Positions 8,528 to 17,822 of a DNA stretch of 64,000 nucleotides are shown in pieces. Location of the stretch: assembly GCF_003788585.1 (NCBI RefSeq), contig NZ_AYKG01000056.1, forward strand, positions 57,355 to 121,354. The letters run 5' to 3'. Position 1 is the stretch's first letter, and every line of letters begins with the position of its first letter. A model generated the notes under the pieces. The model saw nothing but the letters and a program-made list of their open reading frames with translations, did not search any database and was not told where the DNA came from. The DNA is from Salinisphaera japonica YTM-1. Its GTDB lineage: Bacteria > Pseudomonadota > Gammaproteobacteria > Nevskiales > Salinisphaeraceae. The position numbers were made by a program, and so were the translations under genes.

Positions 8528-9215
8528 GGGGCCGCCACGGGCGTGTCGCCACCTGCGCGCGTGGGGCCAGACGTCATTGCAGGCAATAGAAGACGTGTCT
8601 GGCCACGCCGGCCGCGTGACTGTTCAATCCGCGCACACGAGTACGGCGAGAAGTGCCCCTAACAATGCTTGGGAGCACTTCGTTGGACCACAGGTTTTGT
8701 CGATACGTCGCGGCCAGTGGTTTGTTTGAGACATCAGCGCTTGGTGGCATGCGTGGGTAGAAGTCCGGCATTCAGCCTAGTGAATGATCCGCACGATGCC
8801 TGGTGCGGTCAACCAGAGCCGGAGCTCGCTGCGATCTTTAAAGGCTAACGATCGGTTGTAAATGCACGACTGGCAAATCGAGAGCACTAGATCACAAGTT
8901 GCCTGGTCGTTTTCTTAAGGCATCGTTCATTTTTAAAGGTTTGAGCGCGTACTTTTTATTGCTTCGATTAAAAAATATTTTGCGATATAGCCGGTAATTA
9001 ATCCAAAAAGCCTTTAATAAGTAAGCTATTTATTTGTATCGATGACTGATAGTCGCTTTTTTATAAAAAACACTATAAGATAGCGTTAATGACGACGCTC
9101 TTGGTCGTCGTCCGCTGGCTGTCTCATATACCGCCCTGCACGCCAGCCGGCGCGCGGGGCGGGTGAGCCGCATGGCGCTCATTCATCGGCATAACAACAG
9201 GCAAAGGCCATTCTT
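8528..9215. other. Intergenic region with AT-rich promoter segment for the pilus operon
   Basis: No credible gene in 688 bp. The last part, about 8930-9090, is strikingly AT-rich (runs such as TTTAATAAGTAAGC and TTTTTTATAAAAAA) in an otherwise GC-rich window. A GACGAC/GTCGTC hairpin follows at 9091-9109. The position just ahead of a chaperone-usher operon suggests a promoter, possibly silenced by an H-NS-like protein. No specific regulator site was recognised. Confidence 0.55.
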
Positions 9216-9746
9216 ATGTACAAGTCACAGCGATCCATTTGTGTTTCTTCGATGGGTGTTGCCCTGCTCATGTTGGCAGCGGCGCCGGCGTTTGCCGCCA
9301 CGAAGACAAGCTCTTTCCAGGTCAGTGCGACCGTGCTGGCGAACTGCACGATTGACTCGACCAATCTGGCGTTTGGTAACTACGACCCGCTTGCGACCGG
9401 CCCGGTCAACCAGACCAGTACCGTCAACGTGCGCTGTACGTTGGCCACGCCGTACACGGTGGGCCTGAACACGGGCGCGAACGCCGGTAGCAGCGGCACG
9501 GCGTTCGCTAATCGCAGCATGGTGGGGCCGGCGGGCAATCTGCTGAAGTACCAGCTCTATACCGATGCCGGCCGTACGGCGATCTGGGGTGACGGTACGA
9601 ACGGCACGCAGACGATCAGCGGCACCGGCACCGGCGTGTTGATCGCCAGCCCGCAGGCCAGAACAGTCTATGGCCAGATTCCGGGTGGCCAGGATGTTCA
9701 GCCGGGCGCTTATTCTGACACCGTCGTCGCAACGATCACTTATTGA
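9216..9746 (+). CDS. SCPU-domain pilin, Csu-type major subunit candidate
   Basis: A 176-aa secreted protein with a signal peptide (hydrophobic core then APAFA, cleavage near residue 28) and one SCPU (spore coat protein U) domain. The mature part starts with the donor-strand-like TSSFQVSATVLANCTIDS and ends in the C-terminal beta strand VVATITY typical of Csu/archaic chaperone-usher pilins. Two cysteines (NCTIDS and VRCTLA) can form the family disulfide. It is first in a four-gene operon with chaperone, usher and second SCPU gene. By position it corresponds to CsuA/B of Acinetobacter. Confidence 0.88.
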   Translation: MYKSQRSICVSSMGVALLMLAAAPAFAATKTSSFQVSATVLANCTIDSTNLAFGNYDPLATGPVNQTSTVNVRCTLATPYTVGLNTGANAGSSGTAFANRSMVGPAGNLLKYQLYTDAGRTAIWGDGTNGTQTISGTGTGVLIASPQARTVYGQIPGGQDVQPGAYSDTVVATITY

Positions 9747-9780
9747 TTGCTGGATACGAATTCCCGGGGCAGGAGAGGCT

Positions 9781-10524
9781 ATGACGGTTGTCGGTCGACT
9801 GATGTGTTTGTGTGGCGGTCTGGTATTGCTTGGGCTGTCCGTGAGTGCCACTGCCGCCACGCTCAATGTTGCGCCGGTGCGTGTGGCGCTGGCGCCGGGC
9901 GAGACGAGCGCCACCGTTCAGGTGCACAACTCGGGTGATCGCATCGCGATCATGCAGGCCCGGGTGTTCAAGTGGTCTCAGGCGCAGGGCGCGGCCGACC
10001 AGTACGACCCGACGCGATCTCTGGTCGTCACGCCGGCCGTATTCTCTATCGGGCCGGGCCAGATGCAGGTGCTGCGGGTGGGGGTTCGCGCTGCGGCCGA
10101 TGACAACGCCGTGGAACAGGCGTATCGGCTGTTGCTCAAGGAGGTGCCACCCACGAAGCTCGGCGAAGGCTCCGGGCTGCGCGTGGCATTGCAGATCGAT
10201 ATGCCGATATTCGTGTTGCCGGCCTCGGCCCCCACGGTCGATGCCGAATGGCATGCCGAGCGCACCGGATCGAACGCGTTGCAGCTGACGGTTGAAAACC
10301 ACGGCAATGCCCATCTGCAGATCACTCAGCTCAATCTGTCGGCCGGGGGCGAGGCCCTGGGTCTGACCGATTCGGCACCTTCTTTGATGTATGTATTGCC
10401 GGGCCAGAGCCAAACTTGGTCGCTGACCACGCAAAAGCCGTTGCCGGCGACCGGCCAGACGATCGATATCGCTGCCGAAACGGATCGCGGCAGTCGTCAA
10501 GAACAGATCATGCTTGGCTCCTGA
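9781..10524 (+). CDS. Periplasmic pilus chaperone (CsuC-like, PapD family)
   Basis: A 247-aa periplasmic chaperone with signal peptide (to about residue 25) and two immunoglobulin-like domains. It delivers pilin subunits to the usher by donor-strand complementation. Seen are the N-terminal strand LNVAPVRVALAPGE, VTPAVFSIGPGQMQVLRV (the conserved G1-strand region), and a C-terminal domain starting near TVENHGNAHLQIT. ATG 9781 is preceded by GGCAGGAG. The gene lies 34 bp behind the first pilin. Confidence 0.92.
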   Translation: MTVVGRLMCLCGGLVLLGLSVSATAATLNVAPVRVALAPGETSATVQVHNSGDRIAIMQARVFKWSQAQGAADQYDPTRSLVVTPAVFSIGPGQMQVLRVGVRAAADDNAVEQAYRLLLKEVPPTKLGEGSGLRVALQIDMPIFVLPASAPTVDAEWHAERTGSNALQLTVENHGNAHLQITQLNLSAGGEALGLTDSAPSLMYVLPGQSQTWSLTTQKPLPATGQTIDIAAETDRGSRQEQIMLGS

Positions 10525-10724
10525 TTCGCGCCGATCACCCCGCGAGACGACGTTGCTATCGCGTTGCAGTCGAGGTGGCGTAAAGCGGTCGTGCGTGCCG
10601 TGCCGTGCTCGGCCGGCTATCGTTCATCGCGCTTGGCGCGCCTGGCGCGCTTGCGCGTTGATCCCCGAGACGTCCTGAAAGCGCGGTCGCTGCTGTGAGT
10701 ATTTTGCGCTTGCCGCGGATCCGC

Positions 10725-13088
10725 ATGAAACGGCAACAGGCCCTAGGAAAGAGCACGCGTCGTACCACCTGCGCGCTGATCCTGGGCGCCTGCCTGGCCA
10801 GCGGTAGCGCGTTGGCCAATCTGCCGGGTAACGATCTGTTCGAGCCGTCAGGCAGTCAGGATCGCGTCGAGCTCATGGCGCTGACGCTCAACGGCGTGCC
10901 CCGTGACGATGCTTTCTTTCTTGTCGGGCCCGACGAGGGCGTCTATGCCAGCCAGGCGCTGATCGATGAATACGGCCTGGACATCACCGGCGACACACAG
11001 AAGATAGCCGATGGCGAGGTGTTTCGACCGTTATCGGCGGTGGCCGGCGCGCACTGGCAGATCGTGGCGAGCGAGTCGCGATTGATACTCGACGTGCCGG
11101 CGGCCTCGATCCGCACCGTCAGCGAGATCAATATCGTCTCAAGCCCGTCGGCTGCGCCGCCCTCACGCAGCATGGGAGCGTTTCTGAACTATGATCTGCT
11201 GGCGTTCGGCGAGACACCGGGCGATGATTACTCCATGGCCTTCGAAACCGGCACGTTCGGCGCCTGGGGTGTGGCCACCAATGATTTCATCGTGCGCAAC
11301 GCCTCGTTTGGCGACAACGTGTTGCGCCTGGAATCCACCCTGCAGTACGACAGGCCGGCAAGCGGCAATAGTCTTCGCCTTGGCGATACCATTTCGCGCC
11401 CTGATGCCATCGGCAACGCCGTGCGCTTTGCCGGCGTGCAGTACGGCACCAACTTCGCCACTCAGCCGTATTTTCTGACCTTCCCGCAGCCGACGCTTAC
11501 CGGGCGGACCAGCCTGCCGTCGACGGTCGATGTCTATATCGACAACGTGCTGCGCGGCAGTCAGGACGTGCCGGCCGGCGGGTTTTCGACCCAGGCATTG
11601 CCGATTAGCGCCGGACGCGGGCAGGTGCGTCTCCAGGTGCGCGATGCGCTGGGGCGTCAGACGGTGATCACGCGGCCGTTTTTCATCACCAACCAGTTGC
11701 TAAAGCCCGGACTGAGCGATTTTTCACTGTCGGCCGGGGTGCTGCGTGAAAACTTTGCCCTGGAAAGCAACAACTACGGCCAGGCGCTGGTCAATGGCCT
11801 CTGGCGTCACGGGTTCACGGATCGACTGACGTTTGCCGTGTTCTCATCTGCCCAGCCGCGGGTACAGACCGCGGGCACTTCGGCCACGGTCAAGCTGGCC
11901 GAGTCGATTGTGGCCCAGGGCGCCATCGCCGGTAGCTACAGCGATAATGGTGGCGGCGCGAAGGCCCGCCTTGGTATCAACCAGCAACTCGGACGGTTGT
12001 CGTACGGGGCGGCCATCGAACAGGGCAGCCAGGCGTATCGCCCGGTGGGGGCAGAGGACGAGCTGTTCTTCGAAGCACGCCAGACCGTCAGTGCCAATCT
12101 GGGCCTGTCGCTGGGCGGTTTGGGCAGCCTGACGGGCAACTATATACGCCGGGAGTTTCGCCAGCAGGGCGAGATCACGATTCTCAATGTGAACTTCACC
12201 CGCCCGCTTGGTCCGGCTTTTTTATCCGCAGGCGTGTTTCAGACCCGCGCGATCGATGAACGCGGCTATGCCGGCCAGGTCTTGCTTACCCTGCCGCTGG
12301 GCGCGCGCACGACCGCCAGCACGGGCGCCGCGCTGGATGATTCGGGTGTCGGTGGGTTTGCCCAGCTGCAACGGGCGTTGCCGATCGGCCCGGGGTATGG
12401 TTATCGACTACAGGCCGGTTCCGGTGATACGTCGAACTCGCTGGCCGAAGTGGCGGCCCGCTCGAATTACGGCAGCTACCGGCTTGCCGCGGCGCAATTC
12501 GAGGGGCGCACCAGCTATCAGGCAGAGATCAGCGGCGGTATAGCGGCCATCGGCGGCGGGCTGTATGCCTCTCGGCGCCTGGACGACAGCTTCGCGCTGG
12601 TGGATGTGCCTGATTTCGACAACGTCCGGATTTATGACCAGAACCAGCTGGTCGGACGGACCAACGGCAAGGGCCGTCTGCTCGTGCCGCGGCTGTTGCC
12701 ATACCAAGCCAACACGATTCGCGTCGACCCGGCCGATCTGCCGCTGGATGCACGGATTCCTGATCTATCGCGTGAGGCCGTGCCGTATTTTCGTAGTGGC
12801 ACGGTCACGCGCTTTGATATTCAGCGCGCCAAGGCCGCCACGTTCGTGGCTGTGGATCCCGACGGCGAGCCGCTTATGCCCGGCATCGAACTCGTCGCCG
12901 AGGCAGGCGGGGCTCATTATCCGATCGGCTATGAAGGGTTTGCTTATGTCAGCGATCTGCACGTGGGCCGCAATGTATTTCTGACCGACGGGCCGGACGA
13001 TGTGTGCCGTTTCGTGATCAACTATCCCCAGGATGCCGAGATCCAGCCCGACCTCGGCATCGTTCGCTGTGAGAGGCCGGCGCCATGA
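10725..13088 (+). CDS. Outer-membrane usher of the pilus (CsuD-like)
   Basis: A 787-aa fimbrial usher: signal peptide (MKRQQALGK start, cleavage near ALA), N-terminal chaperone-binding domain, beta-barrel pore with plug region (PYFLTFPQPTLTGRTSLP, VDVYIDNVL), and C-terminal domains ending in RCERPAP. It assembles and secretes the pilus. The ATG at 10725 fits the signal peptide better than the in-frame GTG at 10695. About 200 bp without a gene separate it from the chaperone, which is unusual for this operon type. Its stop overlaps an ATG at 13085. Confidence 0.9.
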   Translation: MKRQQALGKSTRRTTCALILGACLASGSALANLPGNDLFEPSGSQDRVELMALTLNGVPRDDAFFLVGPDEGVYASQALIDEYGLDITGDTQKIADGEVFRPLSAVAGAHWQIVASESRLILDVPAASIRTVSEINIVSSPSAAPPSRSMGAFLNYDLLAFGETPGDDYSMAFETGTFGAWGVATNDFIVRNASFGDNVLRLESTLQYDRPASGNSLRLGDTISRPDAIGNAVRFAGVQYGTNFATQPYFLTFPQPTLTGRTSLPSTVDVYIDNVLRGSQDVPAGGFSTQALPISAGRGQVRLQVRDALGRQTVITRPFFITNQLLKPGLSDFSLSAGVLRENFALESNNYGQALVNGLWRHGFTDRLTFAVFSSAQPRVQTAGTSATVKLAESIVAQGAIAGSYSDNGGGAKARLGINQQLGRLSYGAAIEQGSQAYRPVGAEDELFFEARQTVSANLGLSLGGLGSLTGNYIRREFRQQGEITILNVNFTRPLGPAFLSAGVFQTRAIDERGYAGQVLLTLPLGARTTASTGAALDDSGVGGFAQLQRALPIGPGYGYRLQAGSGDTSNSLAEVAARSNYGSYRLAAAQFEGRTSYQAEISGGIAAIGGGLYASRRLDDSFALVDVPDFDNVRIYDQNQLVGRTNGKGRLLVPRLLPYQANTIRVDPADLPLDARIPDLSREAVPYFRSGTVTRFDIQRAKAATFVAVDPDGEPLMPGIELVAEAGGAHYPIGYEGFAYVSDLHVGRNVFLTDGPDDVCRFVINYPQDAEIQPDLGIVRCERPAP

Positions 13089-13270
13089 CGCGCATGCACT
13101 GTTGTCGTTTTTCAGAGTCTGTTGAACACGCAGGTGAGCGGCCGCCTCGAGCGCCCGCCACGTGTATGGCAGGGCGTGCGCCAAAGCCCCGGGGCGCGCC
13201 ACGATCACGACCCGCGATATCGCGGGATTCGACGTGCGGCGGCCCGGCCCACCGTTTGGCCAGCACGCGT

Positions 13271-13762
13271 ATGAAACATCGATCGGCCCGGGGCCGATGG
13301 GCCGCCGGGCTGGGCGCAGCCCTTGCACTGACCAGCGCCTCGGCGATGGCTGACTGTACGACGGTGACCAGTCAGTCGATCGCTTTCGGGACTTACAGCG
13401 CGCTCAGTGGTACGCCGATCGACAGCACCGGCTCGGTACGTATCACCTGTACGGGCAGTGGACTGCTTGGCGCCGATAACGGGGTTGTAAGCATCAGTGC
13501 CGGTAGCAGTACAAGCTTTACCAACCGAACGCTCGTCAACGGCGGCCAGCGGCTGTTCTACAACCTGTACACGGATGCCGCTCGCAGCCGTGTATTCGGC
13601 GACGGCACCGGCAATACGGGCACGGTGGGTTTTACGGCTGGCGGTGGTTTGCTCGGCGGCCCGAGCACGGCCACCGTGCCGGTCTATGGTCGTATGCCGG
13701 CACGCCAGGATGTCGCGCCGGGCCAGTATATCGACACGCTGATCGTCACCGTCACGTATTGA
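13271..13762 (+). CDS. Second SCPU-domain pilus subunit
   Basis: A 163-aa SCPU protein: signal peptide MKHRSARGRWAAGLG to SAMA, then DCTTVTSQSIAFGTYSAL and the C-terminal strand LIVTVTY. ATG 13271 places the signal peptide at the true N-terminus. The frame is open back to an ATG at 13085 that overlaps the usher stop, but those 62 residues are Arg/Pro-rich and would bury the signal peptide. It may be a minor or tip subunit. It lacks the second, adhesin domain of CsuE-type tip proteins. Confidence 0.85.
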   Translation: MKHRSARGRWAAGLGAALALTSASAMADCTTVTSQSIAFGTYSALSGTPIDSTGSVRITCTGSGLLGADNGVVSISAGSSTSFTNRTLVNGGQRLFYNLYTDAARSRVFGDGTGNTGTVGFTAGGGLLGGPSTATVPVYGRMPARQDVAPGQYIDTLIVTVTY

Positions 13763-13866
13763 CCGGCCGGCCGTGGCCCTCTTTGCCGGCGACAAGGACG
13801 CTAACCGCGGCCAGCATTGTTAAACTGCGTGCCCACAAACGCTTCGTTTATACAGGGTTGGTCTGC

Positions 13867-15288
13867 ATGCCCGTCGTCACTCGTTTTGCCCCCAGCCCGA
13901 CCGGGTATCTGCATATCGGCGGCGCCCGAACCGCGCTTTATTCCTGGCTGTATGCCCAGAAGACCGGCGGGTCGTTCGTGCTGCGCATCGAAGACACCGA
14001 TCGGGAACGCTCGACCGACGAAGCCGTGGCCGCGATTGTCGATGCCATGGACTGGCTGGACCTGCCCGCCGAGGGGCCGGCCACCTACCAGACCCAACGC
14101 TTTGATCGCTACGGCCAGGTGATCGAGCAGCTCTTGGCCGAGGGCAAGGCCTATCGCTGTTATTCCACGGCCGAAGAGGTCGAGGCGATGCGCGAGGCCG
14201 CGCGGGCGGCCGGGGAGAAACCCAAGTACGACGGTACCTGGCGACCCATGCCGGGCAAGACCTTGCCTGAAATACCGGCCGGCCGTGATCCGGTCATCCG
14301 GTTTGCCACCCCGCTGGACGGCCACACCGTGATCCCGGATCTGGTCAAGGGCGATATCACCATCGCCAACAGCGAGCTGGACGATCTGATCATCGCCCGC
14401 GCCGACGGCACGCCGACCTACAACTTCTGTGTGGTGGTCGATGACATGGACATGGGCATCACCCACGTCATTCGCGGCGATGATCATGTCAACAACACGC
14501 CCCGCCAGATCAATATCCTGAAAGCACTGGTGGGCGACGAGGGCGATCTGCCGGTCTATGCCCACGTGCCGATGATTCTGGGCGCTGACGGCAAGCGGCT
14601 GTCCAAGCGCCACGGCGCGGTCGGCGTGATGACGTTCCGCGAGCAGGGCTTCTTGCCGAGTGCGCTGCTCAATTACCTGGTGCGGCTCGGCTGGGCCCAC
14701 GGTGATCAAGAGATCTTCACCCGCGCCGAGATGATCGAGCACTTCGATATCGAGAACGTGCAGGGCGGGGCCTCGACGTTCGACCCGGAAAAACTGACCT
14801 GGGTGAACCAGGAACACATCAAGATGGCCGCGCCGGATACGCTGGCCGGGGAGCTGGCCTGGCATCTGGCCCGTCACGATATCCACGACGTGCCGGCCCC
14901 GCGCCTGGCGCAGATCGCGGCGGTGCAGCAGGGCCGCTGCAAGCTGATGACTGAAATGGCCGAGGGCAGTCTGTTTCTGTTCGCCGCCCCCGACGAGTAC
15001 GCGGCCAAGGCGGTGAAGAAACATATCAAGGCCGATACACCGGCCGTGCTGGCCGATGTGCACGATCGTCTGGCCGCGCTGGACACATGGGACGCCGAGA
15101 CGCTGGGGGACGCGGTTCGCGGCGTGGCCGAGACCAGAGAGATCGGCATGGGCAAAGTCGCCCAGCCGATCCGTATCGCGCTGACCGGCGGGCCGGTCTC
15201 CCCCTCGATCGACGACACGCTCGTACTGCTGGGCCGCGAGGCAACGCTGGCCCGGCTGAACACGGCCGTGGACGTGTTCTCGGCCTGA
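13867..15288 (+). CDS. gltX: Glutamyl-tRNA synthetase
   Basis: A 473-aa class I synthetase that charges tRNA-Glu. The ATP site shows HIGG at residues 16-19 (FAPSPTGYLHIGGA) and KRLSKRHGA near 243, the GluRS forms of the HIGH and KMSKS motifs. The catalytic, stem-contact and helical anticodon domains are complete. ATG 13867 is chosen because the family begins right before VTRFAPSPTG; an upstream frame extension is spurious. Discriminating and non-discriminating (Glu/Gln) forms cannot be told apart by eye. Confidence 0.95.
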   Translation: MPVVTRFAPSPTGYLHIGGARTALYSWLYAQKTGGSFVLRIEDTDRERSTDEAVAAIVDAMDWLDLPAEGPATYQTQRFDRYGQVIEQLLAEGKAYRCYSTAEEVEAMREAARAAGEKPKYDGTWRPMPGKTLPEIPAGRDPVIRFATPLDGHTVIPDLVKGDITIANSELDDLIIARADGTPTYNFCVVVDDMDMGITHVIRGDDHVNNTPRQINILKALVGDEGDLPVYAHVPMILGADGKRLSKRHGAVGVMTFREQGFLPSALLNYLVRLGWAHGDQEIFTRAEMIEHFDIENVQGGASTFDPEKLTWVNQEHIKMAAPDTLAGELAWHLARHDIHDVPAPRLAQIAAVQQGRCKLMTEMAEGSLFLFAAPDEYAAKAVKKHIKADTPAVLADVHDRLAALDTWDAETLGDAVRGVAETREIGMGKVAQPIRIALTGGPVSPSIDDTLVLLGREATLARLNTAVDVFSA

Positions 15289-15365
15289 TCGGGCACGAGC
15301 ACCGCTGGCGACTCATTGCCCGCCCGTTGTCGACAGGGCAATACCATAACGCGTGCCTGATCGAT

Positions 15366-15384
15366 ACAATATTCGTTCAATTGT
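15366..15384 (+). promoter_or_regulatory. Probable ArsR/SmtB-type operator overlapping a -10 box
   Basis: ACAATATTCGTTCAATTGT has inverted ends ACAAT/ATTGT and resembles SmtB-family operators. TACAAT (15365-15370), a plausible -10 element, overlaps it. The site ends 10 bases before the ArsR-type regulator start, so autorepression is predicted. Confidence 0.55.
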
Positions 15385-15394
15385 AGAGGTCTGC

Positions 15395-15711
15395 ATGCGT
15401 CCGACGCTCGACATCACGGCCCTAGAGATCGACCGCGCGACGCGTCTGGCAGAGATGTTTCGTCTGCTGGGCGAGCCGAACCGGCTGTCGTTGGTGGTCT
15501 GTTGTCTCGAAGCGCCCCAGAGCGTGGCCACGCTGGCCGAGCAGATCGATATATCCATGTCGCTGGCCAGCCATCATCTACGGCTGTTGCGCGGGGCACG
15601 GCTGCTGCGCGCCGAGCGGCGGGGCAAGCAGGTCTTTTATGTCGCCGCCGATGCGCATGTGCAACGCGTGTTGCGCGACATGATCGCCCACGGCGATGAA
15701 GAGGATCGACC

Positions 15712-15715
<4 letters not shown>
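15395..15715 (+). CDS. ArsR/SmtB-family metal-responsive repressor
   Basis: A 106-aa winged-helix protein. The helix-turn-helix is visible in VATLAEQIDISMSLASHHLR followed by the wing ERRGKQVFYVAAD. C-terminal His/Asp/Glu residues (DAHVQRVLRDMIAHGDEED) resemble the alpha-5 metal site of zinc sensors such as CzrA/SmtB. Start ATG 15395 has GAGG upstream; a GTG at 15353 would add 14 residues over the operator. Its stop overlaps the exporter ATG (ATGA), so the two are co-translated. It probably derepresses the exporter when zinc or a similar metal is in excess. Confidence 0.9.
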
Positions 15716-16701
<986 letters not shown>

Positions 16702-16707
16702 CATGTC

Positions 16708-17226
16708 TCAGCCGGCCCGCCAGAGCGGGGCCGGCTGGCCAAGCGCCCGGTTATAGAGGCTCATGACCAGGGTGGCGACGGCAATGGCCGCCCACATCAG
16801 CACCAGATCAAACAACGTGGGCAACAGGCCCAGGCTGACGATCAGCGTGGTCGCCCCGGCCGGCGGATGCGCCGTGCGCAAGCCGCGCGTGGCGGCCACC
16901 GTCGCCGCGACCGAGACGGCCGCTGTGGCAACGTGTGCCGGTGTGATGCCCGCCACCAGTACGGACGGAGCGTGTCGCAATCCGAAGAGCCACAGACTCA
17001 CCCAGCCCGCGACAAGCGCAGCGCCGTGGGCCAGCATGACGGTGCGGGGTGCCGTGCCATGCTGGCCCGGATGCTGGGCCAGCATCATGACCGTGGGGCC
17101 CAGGCTGGGAAACAGCATCGGCTGAGCCAGCCACCAGGCGACGGCGCCGGTGATGCCCATGGCCAGGGCACAACCGACAATCACACGCAGCGCCGTTGTC
17201 ATGGGCTCAGGCATGTTGCGCGGCAT
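16708..17226 (-). CDS. HPP-family membrane protein
   Basis: A 172-aa protein with four to five transmembrane helices and the defining motif TAHPPAGATTL at about residues 114-124. HPP proteins occur in bacteria and plants; a plant member transports nitrite into chloroplasts, but bacterial function is mostly unknown. A shorter start at 17202 is possible. It converges on the CDF exporter with only 6 bp between the stops. Confidence 0.85.
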   Translation of the reverse strand: MPRNMPEPMTTALRVIVGCALAMGITGAVAWWLAQPMLFPSLGPTVMMLAQHPGQHGTAPRTVMLAHGAALVAGWVSLWLFGLRHAPSVLVAGITPAHVATAAVSVAATVAATRGLRTAHPPAGATTLIVSLGLLPTLFDLVLMWAAIAVATLVMSLYNRALGQPAPLWRAG

Positions 17227-17250
17227 CGGGCGCTCAGTCGCGGCGAGCGG

Positions 17251-17454
17251 TTAGGCGTCGGTTCTTTGAGCCAGCCGCAACAAACCACGAAGTGCTTCGT
17301 TCACGGATTGGGAGTTGGGAAACGCCGCCGCGATATCTTCGTCGAGAACGATAACGTTCGAGTGTTCTTGAAAACGCGTCAAATACTTGCCGCGAACGCC
17401 TTCACCCAGATCTTCTTGGCGGTACTCAGCTCGCATTTCCTTATGTTTGCTCAT
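17251..17454 (-). CDS. Antitoxin of a BrnT-type pair
   Basis: A 67-aa small protein, MSKHKEMRAEYRQEDLGEGV at the N-terminus, which overlaps the 3' end of the upstream BrnT-like toxin gene by 14 bp. Its start resembles short antitoxins that accompany DUF497 toxins rather than classical BrnA with a ribbon-helix-helix domain. It is called an antitoxin from position, size and overlap. It probably neutralises the toxin and may bind the pair's promoter. Confidence 0.75.
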   Translation of the reverse strand: MSKHKEMRAEYRQEDLGEGVRGKYLTRFQEHSNVIVLDEDIAAAFPNSQSVNEALRGLLRLAQRTDA

Positions 17455-17713
17455 AAATAGTCCGCTCGGATGGCGTCATGGCTCTGGCACTGATTATGCG
17501 CTCGTTCGTATTTCTAGGAGTGTGCGAAATCACGATGAATTTGCCGTTACCCGATACGCCGAAGGTGAGAAAGCGCTCCTCAGCGCTGGAATGATCGGGA
17601 TCAACAAACGTCAGGGCCAGCGGATCGCCGAACACCGTCGCCGCTTCGTCGAATGTGACCCTATGTTTTCTGGCGTTTGCTTTCGCCTTTCGGCTATCCC
17701 ATTCAAACTGCAT
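17441..17713 (-). CDS. BrnT-family toxin (DUF497)
   Basis: A 90-aa BrnT-like ribonuclease toxin. The family start FEWDSRKAKANARKHRVTFD, the middle block AATVFGDPLALTF, and the ending RIISARAMTPSER are all present; these are core BrnT segments of the RelE-like fold. It is first in a two-gene operon, toxin before antitoxin, as in brnTA. It is the only complete brnT seen here and shows no damage. Confidence 0.88.
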   Translation of the reverse strand: MQFEWDSRKAKANARKHRVTFDEAATVFGDPLALTFVDPDHSSAEERFLTFGVSGNGKFIVISHTPRNTNERIISARAMTPSERTIYEQT

Positions 17714-17822
17714 GCATGAGATTCAAGTGAGAGGACATATCAGGCGTCGATGTCGGCCGAGACTGTCATCGCCTTAGCCAGCACGCGGGCTGCTGCAAAC
17801 TGATTGCCCTGACCTGCGCGCC

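Noticed and set aside
8775..8800. Fur box for the siderophore-interacting gene
   Set aside because: GAATGATCCGCAC is only a half match and lies about 250 bp from the start.
10525..10724. Missing gene between chaperone and usher
   Set aside because: No frame in this 200-bp gap gives a credible protein, so it is only noted as an unusual spacer.
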